This document shows, in pieces, positions 1-9,683 of a DNA stretch of 64,000 nucleotides. The translations under genes were made by a program, and so were the position numbers. Source of the DNA: Bacillus sp. CHD6a (GTDB lineage: Bacteria; Bacillota; Bacilli; Bacillales; Bacillaceae_I); the NCBI RefSeq assembly GCF_001293645.1, contig NZ_LBMD01000021.1, positions 20,290 to 84,289 on the forward strand. Reading direction: 5' to 3'. How positions within the stretch are numbered: position 1 is the first letter of the stretch; the number at the start of each line of letters is the position of its first letter. The notes beneath the pieces were generated by a model. It worked only from the letters and a program-made list of their open reading frames with translations, had not been told where the DNA came from and did no database searches.

Positions 1-873
1 ATCTGTTAATACGCCAGCCTCTTTTAAGTAAGCTGCAAAGCTGATGATTGGGTCATTCGCTTTTGCTGCTGCCACTTCGTCACGCTCACGGTATGCACGA
101 TCGTCGTCATCACTGGAGTGAGGAGTCAGACGGTAAGAGATAGCCTCAACAAGTGTAGGGCCTTCGCCACGACGTCCACGGTCTGCTGCTTCTTTAACCG
201 CTGCATATACTTCAAGCGGGTCGTTTCCGTCAATAGTGATACCAGGCATTCCGTATCCTAATGCACGGTCTGAGATTTTCTCACATGCCACTTGTTTTTC
301 ATAAGGAACAGAAATTGCATATTTGTTGTTTTCGCACATGAAGATTACTGGCAGCTTGTGTACCGCTGCATAGTTAGCGCCTTCATGGAAGTCCCCTTGG
401 TTGGATGAACCTTCACCAAATGTTACAAACGTACAAAGGTCTTTTCCTTCTAAACGCCCACCAAGTGCCACTCCAACTGCGTGTGGTACTTGTGTTGTTA
501 CAGGGGAAGAACCAGTTACGATGCGGTTTTTCTTTTGACCAAAGTGACCTGGCATTTGACGTCCGCCTGAGTTTGGATCTTCTGCTTTTGCGAAACCGGA
601 AAGCATTAATTCCGTTGCTGTCATACCAAAAGTAAGTACAACACCCATGTCGCGGTAGTATGGTAGTACGTAATCTTTTTCGCGATCTAGAGCGAATGCC
701 GCTCCTACTTGAGCTGCTTCTTGACCTTGGCAGGAGATTACGAATGGAATTTTTCCTGCACGGTTAAGTAACCACATGCGCTCGTCAATGCGGCGAGCTA
801 ATAACATTGTTTCAAACATTTCTAGTACGTTTTCATCTGTAAGCCCTAAAGCTTGGTGACGATTTTCTGCCAT
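1..873 (-). CDS. bkdAA: Branched-chain 2-oxoacid dehydrogenase E1 alpha subunit, partial
   Basis: The thiamine-diphosphate E1 alpha chain decarboxylates the 2-oxo acids of Val, Leu and Ile in the cytoplasmic BCKDH complex and feeds branched acyl-CoA to fatty-acid synthesis. The visible 291 residues start MAENRHQALG after a strong GGAGGT site. The cofactor motif is GEGSSNQ near residues 153-159 with a closing NN near 172-173. A SSDDDDRAYR stretch near the C-terminal end fits the phosphorylation-loop region of E1 alpha. The gene runs off the left edge, and about 40 C-terminal residues are missing. bkdAB and bkdB would be expected beyond the edge. It is the last visible gene of the bkd operon, downstream of lpdV. 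Assignment rests on motif and order and is firm. Confidence 0.95.
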   Translation of the reverse strand, partial: MAENRHQALGLTDENVLEMFETMLLARRIDERMWLLNRAGKIPFVISCQGQEAAQVGAAFALDREKDYVLPYYRDMGVVLTFGMTATELMLSGFAKAEDPNSGGRQMPGHFGQKKNRIVTGSSPVTTQVPHAVGVALGGRLEGKDLCTFVTFGEGSSNQGDFHEGANYAAVHKLPVIFMCENNKYAISVPYEKQVACEKISDRALGYGMPGITIDGNDPLEVYAAVKEAADRGRRGEGPTLVEAISYRLTPHSSDDDDRAYRERDEVAAAKANDPIISFAAYLKEAGVLTD

Positions 874-947
874 TTAAGTTTACCTCCTATATGTAGAGAG
901 TTGGGAGCATGTAGCTCCTCTAACAATTAAATCAATATCGATGTAGG

Positions 948-1132
948 CTGTTGATTTCCGCTGCAGGCACTCGCTTTCCGCGGGCGGTCCGGGAGCCTCC
1001 TCAGGCTTCGCCTTCCGGGGTCTCCCATGTCCCTTCCTCCCGCAGGACAAGGAATGCTTCGACAGCAAGACATCGCACGAAGAAAATGCGTAGCATTTTC
1101 GAGGAGTCTCGTGCCTTCCGCTTCAATCAACA
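948..1132. repeat. Interspersed inverted-repeat element, copy A
   Basis: This fills most of the bkdAA-lpdV gap. It opens with CTGTTGATTTCCG and closes with CTTCAATCAACAT, so its ends are complementary. The interior shares CGCTTTCC, GGGAGCCTCCTCAGGCT and GGGGTCTCC blocks with the copies at 4952, 31726 and 60325. Local short palindromes (for example AAAATGCG/CGCATTTT near 1083-1100) add further hairpins. It carries no convincing gene of its own. It lies inside the bkd transcription unit, so the transcript should contain a long structured spacer. Confidence 0.75.
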
Positions 1133-1148
1133 TTCCTTCTTGCAATTT

Positions 1149-2573
1149 TTAAGAATGTATTGCTTTTCCATCTACTGCAAGAGCTGCTTCGCCGATTGCT
1201 TCGGACAGGGATGGATGAGGGTGGATGGTGTGTCCGATTTCCCAAGGTGTAGCATCAAGGACGCGCGCAAGGCCAGCTTCAGAAATCATATCTGTAACAT
1301 GCGGTCCAATCATGTGAACACCTAGGATATCATCGTTTTCTTTATTCACTACTAGTTTCACAAACCCATCAGATTCACCATAAACAAGTGCTTTTCCGAT
1401 AGCACGGAAAGAGAATTTGCCAGTTTTCACGTTGAAGCCTTTTTCTTTTGCTTCTTCTTCCGTGTAACCGACAGATGCCACTTCAGGACTTGAGTACACA
1501 CATTTTGAAATCATGGAATAATCGATTGGAGCAGGATTTTCATTTGCCATATGTTCCACTGCTACTATTCCTTCGTGTGAAGCAACGTGTGCAAGCTGTA
1601 AACCACCGATTACATCACCAATTGCATAGATGTGGGATTCTTTTGTTTGGAAAAAGTCATTTGTTTTAATGAAACCTTTTTCTACTTGAATGTCTGTATT
1701 TTCAAGACCAATGCCTTCTACGTTAGCTTGACGGCCAACGGATACTAGCATTTTCTCAGCCGTAAAGGATTTTTCTTCTCCTTTATGCTCGGCTTTAATT
1801 GTAACCGTTCCCTCTGCTGTTTCCAGTGTATCTGAAAGAACCTTCGCACTTGTCACTACTTTGATGCCGCGCTTTTTCAATAGACGTTGCATTTCTTTGG
1901 ATACTTCTTTATCTTCTGTTGGTAATACACGATCTGCATACTCCAGTACCGTTACCTCTACTCCGAAATCATCTAACATGGACGCCCACTCGATTCCGAT
2001 TACGCCTCCACCAACGATGATAATTGATTTAGGAAGTTCTTCTAATGATAATGCTTCATCAGAAGTCATGACTTGTGTTCCATCAATTTCAAGTCCAGGT
2101 AGAGAACGTGGACGAGAACCAGTTGCTACAATAACGTTCTTTGGGATTAACATTTCATTCTCATCACCATTTTCAAACTCAACAGAGATTGTTCCTGGCA
2201 TTGGAGAGAAAATGGAAGGTCCTAAGATACGGCCTGTTCCGTAAAATACATCGATTTTACCTTGCTTCATTAGATGTTGCACACCGCCGTGAAGCTGGTC
2301 GATGATTTTTTGTTTGCGTTCTTGTACTTTGAAGAAGTCTAGTTTTACTTCTCCTGAGATTACCCCGAACTCTTCACTGTTCTTCGTTTGCGCAAATACT
2401 TCTGCACTGCGAAGTAATGCTTTACTTGGGATACATCCTGCATGAAGGCATGTTCCCCCAATTTTTTTCTTTTCTACCACTGCTGTTTTTAAGCCAAGTT
2501 GAGATGCACGAATAGCCGCGACATACCCGCCTGTTCCGCCACCTAGGATGACTAAATCATATTCTTGTGCCAT
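1149..2573 (-). CDS. lpdV: Dihydrolipoyl dehydrogenase (E3) of the branched-chain keto-acid complex
   Basis: This FAD-dependent E3 reoxidises the dihydrolipoyl group of the BCKDH complex with NAD+. It has 474 residues, the normal family length. An N-terminal FAD motif (VILGGGTGGYVAA, about 8-20) is followed by the redox disulfide motif GGTCLHAGCIPS with Cys42 and Cys47. An NAD motif (IIIVGGGVIGIEWAS) lies near 185-200, and the C-terminal dimerisation domain carries the His-Glu pair in HPHPSLSEAIGEA near 448-460. It lies directly after buk, with 16 bp between them. The B. subtilis order buk-lpdV-bkdAA is kept, which makes lpdV more likely than the E3 of another complex. Confidence 0.93.
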   Translation of the reverse strand: MAQEYDLVILGGGTGGYVAAIRASQLGLKTAVVEKKKIGGTCLHAGCIPSKALLRSAEVFAQTKNSEEFGVISGEVKLDFFKVQERKQKIIDQLHGGVQHLMKQGKIDVFYGTGRILGPSIFSPMPGTISVEFENGDENEMLIPKNVIVATGSRPRSLPGLEIDGTQVMTSDEALSLEELPKSIIIVGGGVIGIEWASMLDDFGVEVTVLEYADRVLPTEDKEVSKEMQRLLKKRGIKVVTSAKVLSDTLETAEGTVTIKAEHKGEEKSFTAEKMLVSVGRQANVEGIGLENTDIQVEKGFIKTNDFFQTKESHIYAIGDVIGGLQLAHVASHEGIVAVEHMANENPAPIDYSMISKCVYSSPEVASVGYTEEEAKEKGFNVKTGKFSFRAIGKALVYGESDGFVKLVVNKENDDILGVHMIGPHVTDMISEAGLARVLDATPWEIGHTIHPHPSLSEAIGEAALAVDGKAIHS

Positions 2574-2589
2574 TATTCCTTGCTCCCTT

Positions 2590-3702
2590 CTAGCTCTGTA
2601 CTACTTTTGTGTCTACAACCGTTCCAGGATATACTTTTGCTACTTCCTCTCCACGTAATACGCGAAGTGCTCCTTCTGTAAGAGCTTGTAGTTCGTTTTC
2701 CCCTGGTTGTACGATAACGTCTGCAATCCAGCTAATGCGCTCGGAAATCTGTTTAACAAACCCTTTTCCGTAAGCAAGTCCACCTGTCAAAATGATGGCA
2801 TCTACTTTTCCTGCCAGTACTGCACTTGCGGAACCGATTTCTTTGGCAACTTGATATGCCATTGCATCGTATACTAGAGCGGCCTTTTCATCGCCTGCTT
2901 CAATCATTTGTTCCACTTTCACTGCATCATTAGTGCCAAGGTATCCAACAAGGCCACCTTGTCCTACAAGCTTTTTCATTATTTCATCACGATAGTGATC
3001 ACCTGAGAAGCATAACGATACAAGATCACCAGCAGGGACCGTTCCAGCACGTTCGGGACTGAACGGGCCGTCTCCATGAAGGCCGTTGTTCACATCAACT
3101 ACTCGACCTCCAACGTGTGTCCCAACAGTGATACCTCCACCCATGTGAGTAACAATCAGATTTAGCTCTTCATATTTTTTTCCAAGATCTTTGGCTACCC
3201 TGCGCGCAACCGCTTTTTGATTCAAAGCGTGGAAAATACTTTTGCGCTCAATTAGAGAAAATCCTGATATACGAGCGATGTCAGACAGTTCGTCTACTAC
3301 TACCGGGTCAACGATGAAAGACGGGATATTCAGTCCGGTAGCGATTTCATAGGCGATAATTCCCCCAAGATTAGATGCATGCTGACCAGCAAAACCGATC
3401 TTTAAATCATGTAACATTTCTTTATTAACGGAGTATGTTCCACCTTCAATTGGACGAAGAAGCCCACCGCGGCCACATACTGCACTAAGTTTGGAAATGT
3501 TGATGCCTTCTTGATCTAATGTCTCAAGAATGGTTGTTTTTCTGAATTCATATTGATCATAGATACTTGCAAAGGAATTAATCGTTTCGCTATCGTGACG
3601 TAAAGTTTTTTCAAATACAGAACGTTCATTATCAAATACGCCGATTTTCGTTGATGTAGATCCTGGATTGATGACAAGTATGCGATATTCCTTTTCTAAC
3701 AC
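2590..3702 (-). CDS. buk: Butyrate kinase / branched-chain fatty acid kinase
   Basis: The enzyme interconverts butyryl (and branched acyl) phosphate and the acid with ADP/ATP, acting after phosphotransbutyrylase. It belongs to the ASKHA acetate-kinase-like family, with the nucleotide-binding start [13 protein letters not shown] at the N-terminus, a [11 protein letters not shown] motif mid-protein and [11 protein letters not shown] near the C-terminus. I choose a GTG start at 3702 (370 residues) because GGAGG lies 8 bases upstream. The longer frame to 3750 would place the ribosome binding site inside the gene and adds a non-conserved leader. It sits between bcd and lpdV. Confidence 0.92.
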   Translation of the reverse strand: MLEKEYRILVINPGSTSTKIGVFDNERSVFEKTLRHDSETINSFASIYDQYEFRKTTILETLDQEGINISKLSAVCGRGGLLRPIEGGTYSVNKEMLHDLKIGFAGQHASNLGGIIAYEIATGLNIPSFIVDPVVVDELSDIARISGFSLIERKSIFHALNQKAVARRVAKDLGKKYEELNLIVTHMGGGITVGTHVGGRVVDVNNGLHGDGPFSPERAGTVPAGDLVSLCFSGDHYRDEIMKKLVGQGGLVGYLGTNDAVKVEQMIEAGDEKAALVYDAMAYQVAKEIGSASAVLAGKVDAIILTGGLAYGKGFVKQISERISWIADVIVQPGENELQALTEGALRVLRGEEVAKVYPGTVVDTKVVQS

Positions 3703-3788
3703 TGTTGAAACCTCCATTTCAGACGGACGGCAAACGAGAGAATTCATCATCAGCCCGTTTGCCCCTTCTGAGAAACTTAATATTTATA

Positions 3789-4892
3789 TTAGCGTCCGTT
3801 ACGACGGCTTAAAATATGATGTCCATTTTGTAAAAATTGACTGCGAGAATTTTTCATTCTTTCAATACGCTCTTCAGCAAGACGATCAGCTGCACGGTAA
3901 GTCGGTATACCGTCACGCTTTGCAATTTCTATTACTCTCTCAATGTTGTCGTAGATTCCTTCTACTTTTTTCATTGCACGTTCACGGTTGTAACCGTATA
4001 GCTCATCCGCTACGTTAATTACACCACCAGCATTGATTACATAATCAGGAGCATAAACGATACCCATTTCGTGGATGATATCTCCATGTTTTGTATCAAG
4101 CAACTGGTTATTAGCTGCACCAGCGATAACTTTTGCTTTTAATTGAGGAATCGTTTCGTCATTGATTGTTGCTCCAAGTGCACATGGTGCATAGATGTCG
4201 CAGTCTACACTGTAGATGTCGTTGATGTCTACTGCTCTTGCACCGAACTCTTCTACTGCACGGTTAACCGCTTCTTTATTGATATCTGTTACGATAAGCT
4301 GAGCACCTTCTTCGTGAAGATGACGGCAAAGGGTGAATGCCACGTTACCTACACCTTGAACAGCTACTACTTTACCTTCTAATGAATCTGTACCAAATGC
4401 TTCTTTCGCTGCAGCTTTCATTCCTCTGTATACTCCGAATGCTGTTACTGGAGATGGGTTACCGGAAGAACCGAAAGCAGGCGATACACCTGTTACATAG
4501 TCTGTTTCTTCATAGATCAAGTCCATGTCTGCTACAGTTGTACCAACATCTTCTGCTGTAATATAACGTCCGTTCAATCCTTGGATGTAACGGCCGAAAG
4601 CACGGAACATTTCTTCGTTCTTGTCAGTGCGTGGGTCACCGATGATAACTGTTTTTCCCCCACCGAGGTTTAATCCAGCTGCAGCGTTTTTGTATGTCAT
4701 TCCTTTTGCAAGACGAAGTGCATCTTCAATAGCTGCACCCTCGTTTGCGTAAGTCCACATGCGTGTTCCGCCAAGTGCTGGCCCAAGTGTAGTATCGTGA
4801 ATAGCTATGATTGCTTTTAGTCCTGATTGTTTGTCTTGGCAAATCACCAATTGCTCGTAGTCGTAAGTCTCCATATATTTGAAAATTTCCAT
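3789..4892 (-). CDS. bcd: Leucine (branched-chain amino acid) dehydrogenase
   Basis: This NAD-dependent oxidative deaminase acts on Leu, Val and Ile and supplies the 2-oxo acids for the bkd complex. It has 367 residues from the ATG at 4892, which follows GGGGAGG by nine bases. Upstream Met codons at 4910 and after are not preceded by such a site. Visible features are the glycine-rich catalytic-lysine region [24 protein letters not shown] near residue 40, and the Rossmann motif VQGVGNVAF near 180. It is separated from ptb by a repeat element and from buk by about 86 bp. Family identity is firm. Confidence 0.94.
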   Translation of the reverse strand: MEIFKYMETYDYEQLVICQDKQSGLKAIIAIHDTTLGPALGGTRMWTYANEGAAIEDALRLAKGMTYKNAAAGLNLGGGKTVIIGDPRTDKNEEMFRAFGRYIQGLNGRYITAEDVGTTVADMDLIYEETDYVTGVSPAFGSSGNPSPVTAFGVYRGMKAAAKEAFGTDSLEGKVVAVQGVGNVAFTLCRHLHEEGAQLIVTDINKEAVNRAVEEFGARAVDINDIYSVDCDIYAPCALGATINDETIPQLKAKVIAGAANNQLLDTKHGDIIHEMGIVYAPDYVINAGGVINVADELYGYNRERAMKKVEGIYDNIERVIEIAKRDGIPTYRAADRLAEERIERMKNSRSQFLQNGHHILSRRNGR

Positions 4893-4951
4893 GATAAAAT
4901 TCCTCCCCAAGATAGTAAATGATTTTTAGTTTTAGAAATTTGTTCTACACC

Positions 4952-5049
4952 GCTGTTGATTTCCGATAAAGGTTGCGCTTTCCTAGGGGCTGACGTGAGC
5001 CTCCTCAGCTACGCCTGCGTAGTCTCCGCCCTTTTCTCCAATCAACAGC
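4952..5049. repeat. Interspersed inverted-repeat element, copy B
   Basis: A compact copy of about 98 bp between bcd and ptb. Its first nine bases GCTGTTGAT and last nine ATCAACAGC are exact reverse complements. The interior has GCGCTTTCCTAGGGGC, GAGCCTCCTCAGCT and GCCTGCGTAGTCTCC blocks shared with the other copies. It is oriented like copies A and C-inner. It occupies the spacer of a single transcription unit and would form a long stem in the mRNA. Confidence 0.8.
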
Positions 5050-5071
5050 TATGTTTTTTATGAACTTTGAT

Positions 5072-5971
5072 TTATTTCACAGAACAAACTGCAAGGGCTA
5101 GTGAGTTTAGTTTACTCTCTGCTGAGTCAGCTCTGGATGTTAACACTATCGGTGCTTTTGCGCCGGCAATGATTGCTCCGACTTTTGCTTTTGCAAAATA
5201 GATTAATGATTTATATAAGACATTTCCAACTTCAATGGTCGGAACAAACAAGATATCCGCTTGTCCTGCCACGTCACTTTGAATTCCCTTATGTTCAGCA
5301 GCAAGCGCGGAAACGGCGTTATCCAAAGCTAGTGGACCATCAATGAGGCAGTCCTTTATTTGACCTCTATTATTCATTTGTGTTAGAAGGGCTGCATCCA
5401 CCGTAGCTTGCATCGCAGGGTTTACTACCTCTACGGCAGCGAGTGGCGCAACTTTCGGGAGTTCAATCCCTAGTGCTCTTGCGACCTGGACAGAGTTTTG
5501 AACAATCTGCACTTTTTGTTGAAGATCTGGTGCCACATTCATTGCTGCATCTGTTACAAATAGTAATTGTTCATATCCCGGCACTTCAAATGCGGCAACA
5601 TGGGATAACACATTGCCCGTCCGCAACCCGTACTCTTTGTTTAACACTTCTTTAAGAATGGTTGCTGTTGGAACATTTCCTTTCATCAATACATCTGCTT
5701 CGCCGCTAGAAACAGCTTTTACAGCAAGTTCTGATGCCTTCTTAGCACCATCAGCAGAAACTATTTTCAGTGCATGGTGAGATGGATCCACATTGTGCTC
5801 TTTCAGTAATGATAGTATTTTCTCCTCATGTCCAAACAGAATAAAGGAAGCCAACTGCTTGTTTAAGGCATGAGAAACCGCTTCGATCACTTCTTCATCT
5901 TCGGCTGCTGCAATTGCTACCACTTTAGAAGTGAGCTGGGTTGCTTTGGTGATAAGTTCCTCTAGTTTCAT
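5072..5971 (-). CDS. ptb: Phosphate butyryltransferase
   Basis: The enzyme converts butyryl-CoA (or branched acyl-CoA) and phosphate to the acyl phosphate, the partner step of Buk. It has 299 residues, standard length for the phosphate acetyl/butyryltransferase family. The family-typical segments LMKGNVPTATILKEVLN and LLFVTDAAMNVAPDL are present, as is a C-terminal VGAIIAGAKAPIVLTSRAD block. The start ATG follows GGAAGGG. It is the first structural gene of the bkd operon and lies directly downstream of a near-perfect sigma-54 promoter. The activator gene bkdR is immediately upstream on the same strand. Confidence 0.94.
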   Translation of the reverse strand: MKLEELITKATQLTSKVVAIAAAEDEEVIEAVSHALNKQLASFILFGHEEKILSLLKEHNVDPSHHALKIVSADGAKKASELAVKAVSSGEADVLMKGNVPTATILKEVLNKEYGLRTGNVLSHVAAFEVPGYEQLLFVTDAAMNVAPDLQQKVQIVQNSVQVARALGIELPKVAPLAAVEVVNPAMQATVDAALLTQMNNRGQIKDCLIDGPLALDNAVSALAAEHKGIQSDVAGQADILFVPTIEVGNVLYKSLIYFAKAKVGAIIAGAKAPIVLTSRADSAESKLNSLALAVCSVK

Positions 5972-6007
5972 TTTCTCAACCCTTCCTTTCTACGCCAATT
6001 TTATCTA

Positions 6008-6024
6008 TGCAAGAAGCGTGCCAA
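6008..6024 (-). promoter_or_regulatory. Sigma-54 (SigL) -24/-12 promoter of ptb-bkd operon
   Basis: Read on the minus strand the site is TTGGCACGCTTCTTGCA, matching TGGCAC-N5-TTGCA exactly. It lies 37 bp before the ptb start codon. An enhancer-binding activator (BkdR) is encoded just upstream, as in B. subtilis where SigL and BkdR control this operon. Confidence 0.9.
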
Positions 6025-6083
6025 CTTGTTTTTTGTGAAAACGCTTCATTTTACCCCTTGCCATCAAGCAATATTTTTCATAC

Positions 6084-6101
6084 CATGCAGTTTTTTGCAT
6101 G
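6084..6101 (-). promoter_or_regulatory. Candidate BkdR upstream activating site (palindrome)
   Basis: CATGCA and TGCATG are separated by six T residues, between the end of bkdR and the sigma-54 promoter. The dyad centre is about 75-80 bp upstream of the -12 element, a usual distance for an enhancer site. It could instead be a weak end-of-gene hairpin of bkdR, but there is no U run. Function is inferred. Confidence 0.35.
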
Positions 6102-6106
6102 CATCA

Positions 6107-8158
6107 TTAATCAATCATGAATTTCTCCATTTTATAATAAAGATTTCTAATCGATACTCCGAGCTCTCTAGCAGTCTTTGTCTTGTTACCTTTATTCTTC
6201 TTTAATATTTTTTGGATAATTTTCGCTTCGTACCCTTCCAACATTTCAGCTAAAGTGTAATCACTAGAAACTGTTTCTGCAGATTCCTGTATTACTTTAT
6301 CGCCACTGATGGCCAAGTCCGGAATATGTTCCTTGTCAATAAACACTTCATTAAACGTCATAAAGATTATGGCTCGTCCGAGGACATTCTCAAGCTCTCT
6401 AACATTACCCGGCCAATCGTAAGCAGCAAGGTGGTTGATCGCTCGTGGAGTTAATCCTTCTACATTTCTTCCGTAATCTTGATTTATTTTTCTAATAAGA
6501 TGTTCACTTAACGCTTCAATATCTTCTTTTCTTTTACGTAGTGGAGGAATATGGATAGGCATTCTGTTTAAACGATAATAAAGATCCTCACGGAATGACC
6601 CGTCCGCAATCCCTTTTTCAAGATTAACATTTGTGGCAGCAATCACTCTGACGTTAATGGTAATTGCTTTTGTTCCACCGACGCGTATGATTTCATTTTC
6701 TTGCAGAACCCTTAATAGTTTTGCTTGAGTATTGGCAGATAATTCTCCAATCTCATCGAGGAAAATACTACCGTTATTCGCTTCTTCAAATAGCCCTTTT
6801 TTCCCGCCTCGCTTGGCACCGGAAAATGCACCTTCTTCATAACCGAACAATTCACTTTCCAATAAAGATTCAGAAAGAGCAGCACAATTAACTCTGATAA
6901 ATTTGTTATATTTGCGGCTGCTTGCGTTATGAATAGCGTGGGCAAAAAGTTCTTTCCCTGTGCCGGACTCCCCGCGCAATAAAACAGTTGCTGGTGTTTT
7001 CGCCCCAAGTTTTGCTTGTTCAATGGCAAGGCTCATTTCTTCAGAAGATCCGATAATATCCTCAAAAGAGTACTTCGCTTCGAGTGTTCTGATAATCTGT
7101 CTTGCCCGGTCCAACTCAGTGGTAAGCGTCTGTATTTCAGAGACATCGTGGATAACACCCACACTGCCTTTTAACTTCCCATCCACTATTATTGGTGCGA
7201 CGTTTACAATGACTTCTTTTTTAGACGGCCCTACTTTTAAGTTCACACCACGAACAGCTCTTCTAGTTTCCAGTACCTTCATATGCATACTGTCACCTTC
7301 ATAAATATCTGCTGTTGCAGGCTTACCTATGACTTGTTGTTCTTCAAGTCCAGTCAACCTTGAGTATGCAGGATTTATCATTAAACCTCTGCCAAATTCA
7401 TCGACCACAGAAATTGCTTCATCAGACGACTGAATGATCGCTTCCAGCATGGTTTGAATTCCTTTAAGGTTTGTCACTTCCTCTGCAAGGTTCATAACTT
7501 CTGTGATGTCCTTGAAAACAGCAAATGCACCAATTACCCTCCCATCCTCATCAATAAGAGGAGATCTTGTTGTAATGATTTTTTTACCGTTTTCAAGTAG
7601 CATTTCTTTGTTTTTCTCTACTTTTTGCGTATGTATCACATCTTGCAGTCTGCTTGTCGGAACATTTTCCAAGATATGTTGACCAAGCATATGCGCTTTT
7701 TTAATTCCTACTATTTTTTCAGCACTTTTATTGTAGATGATAACCTTGCCGTATTGATCAACCACCATCAACCCATCATGTAACAGATTAAATATGAGGT
7801 CGCGTTTGTGGGATTCATATTTCATTTTTGCAATCAGTTCTTCTTTTTCTTCCACTAAAGTGGCTGTAATATGAGCCACAGTTCCAGGAACAAGAACTGT
7901 TCTGGGGTTCTTTTCCTCGCGAATTTCGCGAAACACCTCGTCTGAACCAGTCGCTTCAATGATGATATCTACCTTCTCAGATAAGAAATCTTTCCAATTA
8001 CATCCGACAGTAATACCCATGTCTTTTGCAAGCTCCAAGCCGGGTGCCGCCTGGTTAATATCGACAACAGCAAGCAAGTGGAACATTCCTGAATGCGTTA
8101 ACATTTTTAAAATCGCAGAACCGCCTTTACCAGCACCAACTACTAACACTGTCTGCAT
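6107..8158 (-). CDS. bkdR: Sigma-54-dependent transcriptional activator of the bkd operon
   Basis: This is a bacterial enhancer-binding protein that activates SigL-dependent transcription of ptb-bcd-buk-lpdV-bkd. It has 683 residues from the ATG at 8158, which is preceded by GAGGGG; the longer frame to 8203 lacks a site. Domains in order are an N-terminal Rossmann-like segment ([14 protein letters not shown], residues 3-120), two PAS domains (about 135-235 and 255-355), a central AAA+ domain and a C-terminal Fis-type helix-turn-helix ([18 protein letters not shown]). The AAA+ domain has Walker [11 protein letters not shown], the sigma-54 contact loop GAFSGA in place of GAFTGA, and Walker [12 protein letters not shown]. 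The Rossmann and PAS parts probably sense a metabolite; which one is not visible. Confidence 0.92.
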   Translation of the reverse strand: MQTVLVVGAGKGGSAILKMLTHSGMFHLLAVVDINQAAPGLELAKDMGITVGCNWKDFLSEKVDIIIEATGSDEVFREIREEKNPRTVLVPGTVAHITATLVEEKEELIAKMKYESHKRDLIFNLLHDGLMVVDQYGKVIIYNKSAEKIVGIKKAHMLGQHILENVPTSRLQDVIHTQKVEKNKEMLLENGKKIITTRSPLIDEDGRVIGAFAVFKDITEVMNLAEEVTNLKGIQTMLEAIIQSSDEAISVVDEFGRGLMINPAYSRLTGLEEQQVIGKPATADIYEGDSMHMKVLETRRAVRGVNLKVGPSKKEVIVNVAPIIVDGKLKGSVGVIHDVSEIQTLTTELDRARQIIRTLEAKYSFEDIIGSSEEMSLAIEQAKLGAKTPATVLLRGESGTGKELFAHAIHNASSRKYNKFIRVNCAALSESLLESELFGYEEGAFSGAKRGGKKGLFEEANNGSIFLDEIGELSANTQAKLLRVLQENEIIRVGGTKAITINVRVIAATNVNLEKGIADGSFREDLYYRLNRMPIHIPPLRKRKEDIEALSEHLIRKINQDYGRNVEGLTPRAINHLAAYDWPGNVRELENVLGRAIIFMTFNEVFIDKEHIPDLAISGDKVIQESAETVSSDYTLAEMLEGYEAKIIQKILKKNKGNKTKTARELGVSIRNLYYKMEKFMID

Positions 8159-8342
8159 AATAAACCCCTCTACATCTATCACATAGATTCTCTTACTGGA
8201 CAATTGAAAGAAAATTCACAGTCTTCTATAAAAGGTATGAAATTTCTTGCATACTTTTATCTTAAATGTTTTTACTCTTCTATGCAAGGTATTTTCTGCT
8301 ATAATGGAAACCGAAAGCTTTGAAAGTGAGGCAACAATTAAT

Positions 8343-8585
8343 ATGCAACGAATAATTGCTTTAATCATTTTATTGATTCCAGGAATCATAGCTGTTTATG
8401 GAATAAAATTGATGCGTGATATGGTATTTAATATTGCTCATCCTTTAATCCCTTCATTAACCTTGCAATTCATTATTGGATTTTTATTCTTTTTAATGGG
8501 ATTATGGTTTGTCGCCGGTTTCATTTTTCACCGAGACCGCAAGCGGAACAATGTTCAAAAACGCTTCCAAAAAAGAGACAAATAA
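8343..8585 (+). CDS. yqzF: DUF2627 membrane protein, YqzF-like
   Basis: A small protein of unknown function with 80 residues and two predicted membrane segments (about 3-20 and 40-65), ending in a basic tail (RDRKRNNVQKRFQKRDK). I start it at the ATG at 8343, which follows GTGAGG by about 11 bases, rather than at the first in-frame Met at 8247, because the upstream part is not membrane-like. It is divergent from bkdR and convergent with yqiK, the same place yqzF holds in B. subtilis. Assignment rests on size, topology and synteny. Confidence 0.75.
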   Translation: MQRIIALIILLIPGIIAVYGIKLMRDMVFNIAHPLIPSLTLQFIIGFLFFLMGLWFVAGFIFHRDRKRNNVQKRFQKRDK

Positions 8586-8587
8586 GA

Positions 8588-8615
8588 AAACCGGCTGTCT
8601 CATGGCAGCCGGTTT
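8588..8615. terminator. Bidirectional terminator between yqzF and yqiK
   Basis: A ten-base stem AAACCGGCTG/CAGCCGGTTT with an eight-base loop lies between convergent genes. It overlaps the stop codon of yqiK. A residues on the left and T residues on the right suit both directions. Confidence 0.8.
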
Positions 8616-9339
8616 AGTTTTGATATTTTATTTGTACAGCTTTCTTAGGGTAATCCGTGAAAAATCCTGCACACTTTTCTTCAAACAATCTTTTCATGAC
8701 TTTTTCATCATTGACCGTAAAAGGTCTGACAGTTACTCCTGCATGTTGAGATCGTTGAATGACACTTGGAGTTGCAACCTTAATATGAGGGTGAATACCA
8801 CTTCCTCCAACCCACTTTGTATATTCCCACGGCTTATAAATTGCTTCCATATACAAAACAGCTTTTTCTATGTTTGGCGCTAACGTATTCAATCGAGCAA
8901 TGCTGTAATGATTAAAGCTTGAGAAGATTATCAGGTTTTCCATCTTATATCTGTCCACTAGATCAAGCACTTTCTCCTCCATTCCCGCATAGGGAAGAAT
9001 GCTGTTCTTTAGTTCAATATTCACTATCGTCTGCTTTCTTGACGCCCACTCCAACACTTCTTCCAATGTAGGAATTTGTGCATGTTTGTAATGCTTTTTA
9101 AATTTATGTACAGCATTTAATTTTTTCAACTCATGCCATGTCATATCTTGTACAAAACCTTTACCGTCGGTTGTTCGATTCACTTTTTCATCATGAATGA
9201 CTACAGGAATGCCGTCTTTGCTTAGTTGAACATCTAATTCAATCCCATCTGCTCCATCTTTGTATGCTTGTTCAAAGCTAATCATCGTATTTTCCGGATG
9301 AGTACCAGCTGATCCCCTGTGACCGAAAATTTTCGTCAT
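8614..9339 (-). CDS. yqiK: Glycerophosphodiester phosphodiesterase, cytoplasmic
   Basis: The protein hydrolyses glycerophosphodiesters to glycerol 3-phosphate and alcohol. It has 241 residues and no signal peptide, so it is cytoplasmic. The GDPD signature is clear: GHRGSAGTHPENT near residues 6-18, then ELDVQLSKDGIPVVIHD near 36-52 with the metal-binding Glu/Asp and the catalytic His. The C-terminal block VRPFTVNDEKVMKRLFEEKCAGFFTD is also typical. It occupies the yqiK position between yqzF and spo0A. A second, secreted family member is encoded at 40627. Confidence 0.9.
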   Translation of the reverse strand: MTKIFGHRGSAGTHPENTMISFEQAYKDGADGIELDVQLSKDGIPVVIHDEKVNRTTDGKGFVQDMTWHELKKLNAVHKFKKHYKHAQIPTLEEVLEWASRKQTIVNIELKNSILPYAGMEEKVLDLVDRYKMENLIIFSSFNHYSIARLNTLAPNIEKAVLYMEAIYKPWEYTKWVGGSGIHPHIKVATPSVIQRSQHAGVTVRPFTVNDEKVMKRLFEEKCAGFFTDYPKKAVQIKYQN

Positions 9340-9431
9340 TTTTACACACCTTTCTACTAGAGTCTTGTCAGAAATAATTGTAAACGAACGTATTATTTAG
9401 TAAAATTTTTAGATGAAGCGAGGTGAACTAC

Positions 9432-9590
9432 ATGCGTCCATTACAAATATCCGCTGAAACCGCTCAAAAACTTGCTGAGGCTTTGAATGTGCCCATTGAA
9501 CAAATCATGCATCTTCCTCAACATATTCTTATTCAAAAACTTGTAGAGATAGAGCGTAATGAATCCAGTAACAGCAATCATAAGGAGTAA
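9432..9590 (+). CDS. Small YycC-like protein
   Basis: A 52-residue open frame starts ATG at 9432 after GCGAGGTGAACTAC and ends TAA at 9590. The product begins MRPLQISAETAQKLAEALNV and continues with PIEQIMHLPQHILIQKLVEI, then a polar tail. It is soluble and helical. The N-terminal half resembles the Bacillus YycC family as I remember it; no function is established. It lies between yqiK and spo0A on the opposite strand and is followed by a strong terminator. Confidence 0.7.
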   Translation: MRPLQISAETAQKLAEALNVPIEQIMHLPQHILIQKLVEIERNESSNSNHKE

Positions 9591-9618
9591 TTCTACTTTT
9601 TGATAAATGAACATAAAC

Positions 9619-9650
9619 AAACCCAACATACAAATTTGCATGTTGGGTTT
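9619..9650. terminator. Bidirectional terminator between yycC-like gene and spo0A
   Basis: A perfect stem AAACCCAACAT/ATGTTGGGTTT with a ten-base loop, flanked by A residues on the left and T residues on the right, lies between convergent genes. Confidence 0.85.
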
Positions 9651-9683
9651 TTCAATTGCTGGTGTTTCTTATATCTTACCCTC

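Noticed and set aside
951..1325. 124-residue plus-strand frame
   Set aside because: It spans repeat A and the 3' end of lpdV on the other strand; it is a shadow frame.
6036..6048. CcpA cre-like site TGAAAACGCTTCA
   Set aside because: It is one base short of the cre spacing, and the promoter here is sigma-54 type.
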